Shown piece by piece: positions 1 to 8,700 of a stretch of 8,973 bases of DNA (positions within the stretch are counted from its first letter, which is position 1; the number at the start of each line of letters is the position of its first letter). The notes under the pieces are model-generated. The model saw nothing but the letters and a program-made list of their open reading frames with translations. It searched no databases and was not told the DNA's origin. This DNA is from CAYGWP01 sp964353455 (GTDB lineage Bacteria; Planctomycetota; Phycisphaerae; FEN-1346): assembly GCA_964353455.1 (NCBI GenBank), contig CAYGWP010000122.1:1-8973 (forward strand), given 5' to 3'. The translations under genes and the position numbers were made by a program.

Positions 1-1941
1 CCCGCGCTCGCCGATGTACGTGTCGTAACCGAGGGGATGGCGCATGATGAACTTGTGCGCGTTGGCGGCCTTTGAGGCGGCCAGGACCTCCTCGGGGGTG
101 CAGTCGCGCCGGCCGTAGGTGATGTTGGCGTTGATCGTGCCGCGGAACAGGAACGGTTCCTGGAGCACCACGCCGACGGTCCGGCGGAGGTCGTCCATGC
201 TGAGTTCCTGGACGTCCAGGCCATCGACCAGGACGCGGCCCTCGTCCACATCGTAGAAGCGGGCCAGGAGGTTGATGAGCGTGGTTTTTCCGGAGCCGCT
301 CTTGCCGACGATGCCGATGTGCTCGCCGGGCTTGATCTCGAACGAGACGCCCTTGATGACCGGCTCGTGGCGGTTGTAGCCGAAGGTGACGTTCTCGAAC
401 CGGATGGCGCCCGTGGGGCTGGGCAGCCGCTTGGCGTTCTCGGACTCGACGATCTGCGGCGCGGTGTCGATGATCTCGAAGGTGCGCTGGGCGGCCGTCA
501 GGAACTGCGTGAGCCAGTCCGTAAGTTGCGTGATGTGCGTCAGCGGACCATAGAACATGCCCAGGTAGGCCAGGAAGGCCATCAGGTCGCCCAGGGTCAG
601 GCTCTGGGTCTCGATGGCGTCACGGCCGCCCACGTACCATACGATGGGGCCGCCGACGCCGAAGATCATCGCCATGGTAGGGTTGAAGATGCTGGTGGCA
701 TACTCGACCTTGCGTGCGGCATCGCGGACGTAGTGGACCGAGCGACCGTAGCGGGCCTCCTCACGGCGCTCCTGGCCGAAGGCCTTGACAACCCGGATGC
801 CCGACAGGATCGAGTTCAAGGCGTTGATGAGCCGGCTGTGTGCCTCCCACACCCGGAAGTAGCGCGGGTACAGCCGCCGCCAGTAGAACGTGCTCGCCAG
901 AATAACCAGAGGCGCCGGCAGCAGCGTCCACATCGCCAGTTTCCACGAGATGCTGAAGAGCATCACCCCCGTGACCAGGAGCACCAGGACCTGGGCCAGG
1001 TATCCCTGTGCGATGTGTTTGACGAAGTCGCGGAATGCGCCGGTATCGTAGCCCGCGCGGCTGATGAGTTGGCCCACGCTGTGGCGGTCGTAATAGTCAA
1101 TCGAGAGGTGCGTCAGGCGCGCGAGGACAGATTCCCGCGTGTCGGCTGAGATGTTCGTGCCCACGTACGTCGAGAGCCGGCCGTTCAGGCTGTCGAGGAT
1201 GCCACGGACGACCAGGATGCCGATGAGCCCGGCCACCAGGTGCAGCAGCAGGACTTCGCGCTCCTCCATGGTCCGGGCCAGGGCCTCGGCGGTCACGGGC
1301 CGGATCACGTCGTCCACGAGCGTCTTGGTGAGACGCGGCGGGATCATCAGGAGGCCGATGTTGACGAGCAGAATGGCGACCATCAGGATCGCCCACCCGG
1401 CGTACGGCTTCATGAGCCGGATTACGCGCGTGAAGATGGCCCCTCGGTCGATGCATCGGCGGCAGAGGTCGCCCTTGAACTCCAGCGTCATCCCGCACTT
1501 CGGACACTTCCGCGGGTTGTAGTCGTCCTCGCGCGTGACCGTGGGGGCCGTGCCGCTTGCGACCCACGCCTTGAGTTTGGCGGCCACCTTGTGGAAGAGG
1601 TCGGCGCGGGCGTTGGAGTAGGCGAGGACCTCGACGAAGACCCCCTCGACGAGGGCCTCCAGAAAGCCGCCGCCGACGCCCTGGCGGGTGCGGATTTCCT
1701 TGATCGCCGTGCGGGGAAGGTTGATGCGGACGGGCCGCGGCCAGCGATCACCGGGGCGGCCGATCGTCAGAAGCCGGGCCTCCTCCACCAGCAGGAAGAC
1801 CTCTTCGTACCCGCCGGCAAGGTTCAGGTCCGTATCGGTGCAGAGCCACGCCCGACCGGGGTCCGCGCCTTCACGCCGCGCCATGGCTGCCAGGTCATCG
1901 GGGACCTGACGATACAGCAGTTCCGAACGGCTTTCCGACAC
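1..1941 (-). CDS. ABC exporter half-transporter (MsbA-like) with N-terminal PH-like domain and zinc ribbon, 3' truncated by window edge
   Basis: An inner-membrane ATP-driven exporter with fused membrane and nucleotide-binding domains; such half-transporters work as dimers. Residues 1-~140 form a soluble beta-rich domain that looks like a bacterial PH-like fold (my pattern judgement). A zinc ribbon follows: Cys146-x2-Cys149 and Cys160-x2-Cys163. Six membrane helices lie near residues 180-203, 229-250, 313-332, 335-354, 418-438 and 449-468. The ATPase domain starts near 508 and shows an A-loop Tyr (FGYNRHEP), Walker A GKSGSGKT at 546-553 and the Q-loop Gln594 (LQEPFLF). The frame is open to base 1 and ends at YIGERG, just where the LSGGQ signature should follow, so the last ~100 residues are outside the window. 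I chose GTG at 1941 because AAGGA sits 9 nt upstream; ATG at 2004 in the same frame is the alternative and would add 21 poorly protein-like residues. Substrate unknown; lipid or peptide export are both possible. Confidence 0.9.
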   Translation of the reverse strand, partial: MSESRSELLYRQVPDDLAAMARREGADPGRAWLCTDTDLNLAGGYEEVFLLVEEARLLTIGRPGDRWPRPVRINLPRTAIKEIRTRQGVGGGFLEALVEGVFVEVLAYSNARADLFHKVAAKLKAWVASGTAPTVTREDDYNPRKCPKCGMTLEFKGDLCRRCIDRGAIFTRVIRLMKPYAGWAILMVAILLVNIGLLMIPPRLTKTLVDDVIRPVTAEALARTMEEREVLLLHLVAGLIGILVVRGILDSLNGRLSTYVGTNISADTRESVLARLTHLSIDYYDRHSVGQLISRAGYDTGAFRDFVKHIAQGYLAQVLVLLVTGVMLFSISWKLAMWTLLPAPLVILASTFYWRRLYPRYFRVWEAHSRLINALNSILSGIRVVKAFGQERREEARYGRSVHYVRDAARKVEYATSIFNPTMAMIFGVGGPIVWYVGGRDAIETQSLTLGDLMAFLAYLGMFYGPLTHITQLTDWLTQFLTAAQRTFEIIDTAPQIVESENAKRLPSPTGAIRFENVTFGYNRHEPVIKGVSFEIKPGEHIGIVGKSGSGKTTLINLLARFYDVDEGRVLVDGLDVQELSMDDLRRTVGVVLQEPFLFRGTINANITYGRRDCTPEEVLAASKAANAHKFIMRHPLGYDTYIGERG

Positions 1942-1950
1942 CTGAGAGAG

Positions 1951-1956
1951 TCCTTC
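1951..1956 (-). promoter_or_regulatory. Shine-Dalgarno for the ABC exporter GTG start
   Basis: On the minus strand the hexamer GAAGGA lies 9 nt before the GTG at 1941-1939. The alternative ATG at 2004-2002 has only a distant GGAG about 13 nt upstream. This site is the main reason for preferring the GTG start. The choice is an inference; the reading frame itself is not in doubt. Confidence 0.5.
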
Positions 1957-2133
1957 AGAAGCCCGTCCCGCCACCGCCGGCACCGTGTGCCCGGCGTTCC
2001 CCATAAGAGGATACAGACTCCGGCAGACAAGAGGGAAGCATTTTGGGCTTTCCGCGGCCCGATGCAAGGGAAAACGGCTACTCCGGGTAACCGGCAACCC
2101 CTGGATTATGGGTGGCGCGTTCGCTCTTGGCGT

Positions 2134-2163
2134 TGTAGGGGCACGGCATGCCGTGCCTCTACA
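2134..2163. repeat. 30-bp palindrome (15-bp arms, one G:T mismatch), REP-like
   Basis: The two arms 2134-2148 and 2149-2163 are reverse complements except for the pair 2139/2158 (G opposite T). The centre is GGCATGCC. The RNA would fold into a strong stem with a tiny loop. The mismatch is a G:U wobble in plus-strand RNA and a C:A mismatch in minus-strand RNA. It begins 21 nt past the lipoprotein stop codon. No T-run follows on either strand, so it is not a textbook intrinsic terminator. It could instead be a dispersed REP-like element, an mRNA-stabilising stem or a protein-binding site. Only this one copy is in the window. Confidence 0.75.
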
Positions 2164-2184
2164 CTCCCCATGACAAGAGGGTTG

Positions 2185-2703
2185 CTACTCCGGCATCGGA
2201 ATCAGGAGCGGGTCCGAGGAGACCGGCGACCCGTTGATGGGCACGTAGCGCACCCGCACCGTCACTACCTGCGAGTTGGGCCGCTTCGAGCCCCAGCCCA
2301 GACGCGCCCCGTACCCCCACCCGGCCGGGCTGCGGATCTGGAGGGCGACGAGTTCGCGGGCGTTGAAACTCCACGTCTGAAACGGCTGGGCCGTCGCAAT
2401 GTCGCTCCCGTGCAGCCGCCCGGCCCATATGCTGAACTCAAGGCTCCCCTTCACCATGACCGGCTCGGGCGTGGCTTCCCGGTACAGAAGCACGGAGACC
2501 TGCACGCCGTCGGGGCCGGGCATATCGTCCCAGTTGATGGCGGCTGGAGGGATGGCCCAGAGGTCGATGTGGTCCACGCTGTCAACGGGGTTCGGCGGCG
2601 CTGCGCCGGACCGGCCCCAGGGCCAGGACCAGGCGGCCCCGCCGCAACCCGCCGCCGAGACTGAAACAATCGCCAGCGCCAGTAGCAGGACGGCCTGCCT
2701 CAT
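2185..2703 (-). CDS. Small lipoprotein, putative secretin partner, function unknown
   Basis: This 172-residue protein has a short signal (Arg2, then the hydrophobic run AVLLLALAIVSVSA) ending in a lipobox-like AAGC with Cys20 as the predicted lipidated residue. Gly21 and Gly22 follow, with no Asp at +2, which favours an outer-membrane location. A Gly/Pro/Trp-rich linker leads to a domain of alternating hydrophobic strands (VQVSVLLYRE, GSLEFSIWAG, VVTVRVRYVP) with Trp and Tyr clusters, suggesting a beta-sandwich. I do not recognise the family. Its ATG overlaps the secretin stop as ATGA, and AAGGAG lies 8 nt upstream, so the two are almost certainly co-transcribed and coupled. That position makes a pilotin-like or secretin-stabilising role reasonable, but this is inference from context: known pilotins are small lipoproteins with different folds. 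The stop is TAG at 2187-2185. Confidence 0.85.
   Translation of the reverse strand: MRQAVLLLALAIVSVSAAGCGGAAWSWPWGRSGAAPPNPVDSVDHIDLWAIPPAAINWDDMPGPDGVQVSVLLYREATPEPVMVKGSLEFSIWAGRLHGSDIATAQPFQTWSFNARELVALQIRSPAGWGYGARLGWGSKRPNSQVVTVRVRYVPINGSPVSSDPLLIPMPE
2700..2703 (-). promoter_or_regulatory. ATGA stop/start overlap coupling secretin and lipoprotein
   Basis: The lipoprotein ATG (2703-2701) and the secretin TGA (2702-2700) share bases in the tetranucleotide ATGA, the usual arrangement for translational coupling within an operon. It implies that the lipoprotein is made in step with the secretin. Confidence 0.85.
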
Positions 2704-5700
2704 TTCGCAGGCTCCTTTGGTTCCGCTCCGGCCTGCTTCGCGCTCGGCGCCTGCGGCGACATGAGACCGTTAAGGCGGCCCTTGGTGTCCTGGGCCTTCT
2801 CAGTGGGTCCGCCGCCCGCCTCCGATGAAGCACCACCCAGGGTCTTGAAGACGGACTTCTGGACCGTGTCGTGCTTGGATTCGTGAAGGAGTTTGAGGCG
2901 CCTGACCTGGCCCTGCGTCTCCTCGTCGGCCTCGCGGACGTTCCGGATGACGGTGGGCGTCAGGATAATGAGGAGTTCCGTTCGCTCCTTGCTCTTGGAC
3001 GTGGTCTTGAAGAGCCAGCCGATGAGCGGGATGTCGCCGAGGATCGGCACCTTGTTCTCGATGTCGGAGTCTGTGGTGGTGATGAGGCCGCCGATGACGA
3101 TGGTGTGGCCGTCCTGCACCGTGACGGTCGTCTCAGCCGACCTGCTGTTGATGATCACCGCAGGGACGCCGGGAGTGATCTCGAGCGGGTCCTTGGCCAT
3201 GGTCGAGATCTCGGGGTGGACGACCATTTTCACAAAGCCGTCGGGGTTGATGCGCGGCGTGACCTCCAGGATGATCCCGATCTGCTGGTACTGGATCGTG
3301 TTGATGACCGTATTGTTGTCGCCGCTGATGCGGCTGTTGGTGATGAACGGGACTCGCTGGCCGATTTGGATGGTGGCCTTCTGGTTGTCGGAGGCCAGTA
3401 TCTGGGGCCGGCTCAGGACCTCCAGCCGGTTCTGGGTCGCCAGGGCCCGGAGGAAGTAGGTGATGTTGTCGCCTGTTACCTGGACGTTGAACCCGCCGAG
3501 GGTGCCTATGGCGCCCTGAACCTTGAACTTCGTGCCCCCGCTGACGGTCGTGTCGCCGACCTTGCCGGTGAGATTCCAATCCATCCCGAAGTCGCACGTG
3601 TCCTTGATCGACACTTCCGCCAGCAGCACCTGGATGAGGACCTGCGGCGGGGGCTGGTCCAGTTCGCTGACCATTTGCGCGATGACGTCGAAGTACCGCG
3701 GGCTGGCCGACAGGAGCAGCGTGTTCGTGACCGGCTCCGCGACGATCGCCACCTCGCGGTCGAGGATGTACTGCGTGGTGCCCGCCCCGGCGCCCAACCC
3801 CTGCGTCAGGAGAGTCTTCTCCTGGTTCAGGAACGCCGTGATGGCCAACTCGATGTCCTTGGCCTGGGCGTTGCGGAGGCGATAAATCTCGGTCAGTCGC
3901 TCCGACTCGGCGCTGGCGTCGAGTTCCTGGATGACTTTGGACGCAAGGTCCACATAGTGCCGCGTGCCGCCCACGAGGAGGCTGTTGGTGCGGATATCCA
4001 CAGTGACCGAGAGCGCGGCCTCCTCGGCCGACCCCATGACGGCGGCAGGTTCATTCTTCTCCATTTCGCCCTGCGGCGTCTTGAGCGTGTATTGGATGGC
4101 CTGCTTGCCGGCGGCGCCTGCTCCCGGCGTGGCCTGCATGCGGAAGAGTTGCAGTAAGGTTGTGGCCAACTGCCTGGCGTCGGAGTTCTGGAGTTGGAAC
4201 ACGCGGATTTCGGCGGTGCGCGGCGAGGTGGAATCCATCGACGCGATGATGCTTGAAAGGAGCAGCATGTTCTCGACGGGCGCCGAGACGACGATGGAGT
4301 TGGTGCGCTTGTCGGGCGTGATCAGCACGCCTTCCTGGAGGGCGCTGGAAATCAGTTCCCCTCCGTCCTTGGATCGCGTGACGAACTGGAGGAGCGACTG
4401 GCGGTTCGGGTTGACCGGGGTGGCGGTCTTGGGCCTGTTGTTGAGGGAATCGCTGAGGATCTGCGCAAGTTCCGTTGCATCGGCGTTCTGGAGCGTATAG
4501 ACGCGGATTTCAGTGACGCGCGGGACGGAGTCGGTGTCGAGTTGGCGGACGAGGTCGGCGATTCGCTTCAGGTCGGCCGCCCCCGCCGAGACGATCACCG
4601 AGTTGGTCCGTTCATCGGTGCTCACGACGACCGTCGGAGCGCCCGCCGGCGCACCCGTCACGCGGTACAGGCTCGTGATAGTGGCGGCCACCTGTATGGC
4701 GTCGGCCTTCACGAGCGTGAAGACCTGGACGGAGGTGCCCGGCCGGTCCGGTTCGGAGTCGAGGCGCGCGACCAGCGACTCGGCCAGTTTCATGTCCTCG
4801 GGGCTGGCGGCGATGATCAGTGCGTTCGTCCGCGGCTCTGCCACGATCGTCACCGGGTCGTTCGGAACGACGCGCGCCACCCGAGCCGCGAACAACTGCT
4901 GGAGCGTCGGCTGCATGACGGCGGCGGTCCCCTGCTTGAGGTAGAAGACCCTGAACTCGTTGGCGGCGAGGACCTGGTCGGTGTCGAGTTCGCGGATCAT
5001 CGCCTCGATGGCGTTGAAACTCTCGCGGCTGCCCGCGACAAGCAGCGTGTTGGTGCGGGCGTCAGGAATGATGCTTACGGGGAGCGAGCGGCCGGTGGCG
5101 CCGGCGGCTACTTCGGCGGCGCGCTTCGCCGTGAAAAGTTGCTGGAGCGTGGGGGCCAGGCGCGTGGCGTTGGCGTTGCGGAGCGTGAAGAGGCGGATGT
5201 CGCCCAAGACCGTGAAATCGTCGGTCGAGTCGATCTTCTTGAGGATCTCCTCGAGGACGGCGAAGTTCTCTCGGCTGGCCGAGATGATGAGGACGTTGGT
5301 CCGCGCATCAACCGCAATAGATACCTTCTCGCGGGCCGCAAGGAGCGGGTTGGTCTGGGCCAGCAGGGCCCCCGGCTTATAGAGGCCCTGAGCGATGAGG
5401 CCCTGGAGCATGCTGGCGATGCGTCCGGCGTCGGAGTTCTGGAGCGCGTACATCCGCACCACGCCCGTCTGCTCGGGCGGCGACACATCGACCTTGGCCA
5501 GCAGGTCGCGGATGAGGGCCATGTTCTCTCGGCTGGCCGAGATGATCAGCGAATTAGTCAGGGCTTCTATGGCCACGTCCACGCGATCCTGCGGTATGGG
5601 CGGCACGCCCGGAACCGCCATGCTCGTCAGCCGCGCGGCGAAGATCTGCTGGATCATCGGCCCGACGATCCCGGCGTCGTTGAACTTCATCGGGATCACG

Positions 5701-8700
5701 GTCAGTTGGATCGACGGGTCCTGGAGTTCAACGTCGAGTTTCTCGAGCAGGCCCTGGATGGCCTTCGTGTCGTCGGCGTTGGCGGCTATCAGGAGGCCGT
5801 TTACGCGCAGGTCCGGCAGGATGATCGGCCGCTGGCGCTGCACGTCCGGCGACTTGGCGGTCTGGTATCGCTGGTTAAAGAGGTTCGTGAGCGTGACGGC
5901 CATGGTGCCGGCGTTCGCGTGCTTCAGGGGCAGCAATTGAATCTGGCCCACAAGCGCCGGCCCGGCGGCATCGAGTTGCTCGGCCAGGGTCTTGACGAGG
6001 TCGAAGCCTTCGGGCGACCCGCCGACCATCAGGCTGTTGGACCGCGCGTCGGCGATGACGATCACTTTCACGGCATCGGCATCGGCCGCGCCCAGGCTCG
6101 TCAGGCGCTGCACGCGGGCATCCATCATCTGCTGGAGGATCGGGGCCAGGCCCGACGCATCGGCGTTCTTCAGGGGCACCAGCCGGACGTCGCGCATCTC
6201 GATCGGCGACTTGGCGTCCAGCGTCTTCAGGAGCAAATCGACCATGGCGAACGTCTTGTCGCTCGTGGAGACCACCAGGGCGTTCGTCCGCGTATCGACC
6301 GTGATGACCGGCTTGTCTTCGGGCCGGACCATCTGCGCGCTCGGGCCGACGTACAGGCCGTCGATGACGCCCTTCATCCGCGTCGCGTCGGCGTTCACGA
6401 GCGGGAAGATCCGCACGATGTTCATCGAGCCAGCGCCCGCAACGTCCATCGTATTGATGACGTCGGCCACAAGGGGCATCACGTCGGCCCGGGCCGCCAC
6501 GATAATCGTGCTGGTGGTCGGATCGGCCTGGATGGCGAGGGCCATCCTGGTCTTCGGGATCTCCGACACGTGGCCCTGCTGCTTTTCGAGGACCGTGCGG
6601 AGGCGGGTCACCTGGGTCCGTATGCCCTCGGTGCCGACAACGACCGGGGCTTCGCTGAAGACCGCTTGGAGGATCGGCGCCATCTTCGCCGCATCGGCGT
6701 ACTTGAGGCGGAACAGGCGCACCTCGGTCACGATCTGGCCGGCCTCGCGGTCCAAGTCCTTTACCAAGAGGTCCGCCAGGGCCAGCGACTCCTCCAGGCC
6801 GCTCATGACGAGCGTGTTCGTGCGGATGTCGGCCGAAGCGTTCAGCGGATTGACGAGCGCGCGGCCGCTGAGGCTCTCCGGCTCGGCCTTGCCCTCGACG
6901 CTCGACTTGGGCCGCCCCGCCAGCCGCGTCCCTTGCGTGAAGACGTCCTTCAGGATCGTCACAACGCTCGTCACGTCGGCGTTCTGGAGGTGCACGACCC
7001 GGACGCGCACGCCCTCGGCCACGGGCACGGTGTCCAGAAGTTCCACGATCGCCTTCATCGCCTTGAGGTTTTCGGGCGTCGAGGTGATGACGAGCGAGTT
7101 TGAGCCTTGCTGCTTCGCCACGGACGGGTCGGCCGTGATCTTGATGGGCTTCGTGAGGTCCAGTTCCGGGACCTTGTCGGCATCGGCCGCGCTGTGGACC
7201 CTCAGGAGCCGGATCTGCTGCTGGAGCGCCAGGGCCTCGGGCGTGACCTGCCCGGTGACGCTCGGGCGCAGCATGTCCGTCAGAACCAGCGCCAACTGCG
7301 TGGCGTCGGCGCGCTTGAGGGGCAGGATCAGCACATCGACGGCCGGCAGCGCGGGCGGAACGTCCAGCGTCCGGACGATCTTCTCGATCTGTTCGAAAAT
7401 CGGGCCGCGCGCCGTAACGATGAGCGACCGCGTCCGCTCATCCGCCTGGACGTTGATCGGCTCGTCCGGCCGCGTCAACTTCAGTTGCACAATCATCTGC
7501 TGGACGAGCGGCACGATCTTGGTCGGCTGCACGTTCTGGAGCGGAATGACACGGGTCTCCAGTTGCGGCGCAATCTCCACCCTGTCCAGTTCTTCAATAA
7601 GGCGGGCAACCTCCTCCATCTTCATCTTCGAGGCCGACACCACCACCGCATTCGTGTCCGGCAGGGCCGTGACGGTCACCACGTCTTCGGCCGTCGCCGC
7701 CACGCCGACCTTCGGCACGCCGGCCAGCCGGTACATGCCCGTCAGGGCAAGTGCCACGCGCGCATTGTTGGCGTTCTTGAGGGCGAAGACCCGCACCTGG
7801 CGACGGGCATCGGCCGCCGCCGCATCCAGCGCCTCGGCCAGCCGCTTTATGGTCTCGAAGTCCTCGTCGGACGCGTTCACGAGCACCGACCGCTGCTGCG
7901 GGAGGACCGTCGTCTCGACCTTGCCGCCCGGCGGGGGCTGGGCCGCCGCGCCGCTCGGACCGTCCGCCCCGCCCGGACCGCGGCGTATCGGGATGGTGGT
8001 CATCCCCGGGCCGCTGGCCGGGCCGAAGATCTGTTTGATCGCCTTGTCGAGTTCCGCCGGGTCGGCGTTCTGGAGCGTAATGATCCGCACCGCCCCGCGC
8101 GACGGCTGCATCCCTTCGAGTTGGTTCACCCATTGCGAGACCTGTTCGTACATCTCGCGCGTGGTTGAAAGGACGATGGTGTTAGACCGTGCTTCGGACG
8201 AGACGGCCAGCGGGTCGATCGTCCGCTTCTCGCGCGTGGCCGCAATGGCCTGCTGCGAGTACAGGTCGCGAACCATCTGGGCCACCGTGTTCGCATCGCC
8301 GTTCCTCAGGGCGATTACGAAGGTGTTGGCCCCCTGGCTGGGCGTAACCTGGTCCAGTTGCTGGGCCATCTTGAGGACCTTCTCCAGGTCACCCGCCGGT
8401 CCGCTGATGACGATGGCGTTCGACCCCGCATCGGCCGACACCGCCACGCCGCCCGCAGCGCCCATGCCGCCCTTGCCGGCCGCGCCGCCCATCACCGTGG
8501 CCTGGGCCATCTTCGCGAGGACCGGCGCAACGTCCACCGCCCGCGCGTTCTTCAGGACCAGCATCTCCGTCCGGATTCCGCCCGCCGCCTCCGTATCCAA
8601 CTTCGCGAGGAGGGCCTGCACCCGGACCATGTTCTGCGCGTTTGCGGTAACGATAAGACTATTGGACATAGGTTCTGCTACGACCGTTACCATGTCGTCC

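Larger units (their letters stand above)
1942..2184. other. Non-coding spacer between lipoprotein and ABC exporter genes
   Basis: This 243-nt gap holds the palindrome at 2134-2163 and the ABC ribosome binding site. Its minus-strand frame happens to be open from the lipoprotein stop to the ABC start, but the translation is rich in Cys, Pro, Ser and His and does not look like protein. I see no convincing promoter and no hairpin followed by a T-run. Whether the ABC gene is co-transcribed with the lipoprotein cannot be decided from the sequence. Confidence 0.6.

Noticed and set aside
319..1149. Plus-strand open frames across the ABC exporter region (319-1149, 1139-1522, 1240-2664)
   Set aside because: They overlap the well-supported ABC and lipoprotein genes on the other strand, have low-complexity charged composition and show no domain or ribosome binding site.
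2040..2085. Weak promoter-like pair TTGCAT and AAAATG with 17-nt spacing on the minus strand
   Set aside because: The -10 element is poor and sigma preferences of this host are unknown; such matches are common by chance.
2134..2163. Intrinsic terminator for the secretin-lipoprotein transcript
   Set aside because: The hairpin is strong, but no run of T follows it on the minus strand, and the stem has a C:A mismatch in that transcript.
1942..2187. Possible fusion of lipoprotein and ABC exporter by read-through of a single TAG
   Set aside because: Both genes are in the same frame and the gap has no other stop, but the gap translation is Cys/Pro/Ser/His-rich, includes the palindrome, and both genes have their own ribosome binding sites. 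The open frame is best explained by GC-rich chance.
4542..7103. Long plus-strand open frame (853 codons) opposite the secretin, plus other long plus-strand frames at 2871-4157 and 7107-8168
   Set aside because: They lie antisense to the secretin and translate into Arg/Asp/Gly/His-rich text with a repeat pattern mirroring the N modules. They are by-products of GC-rich repeated codons, not genes.
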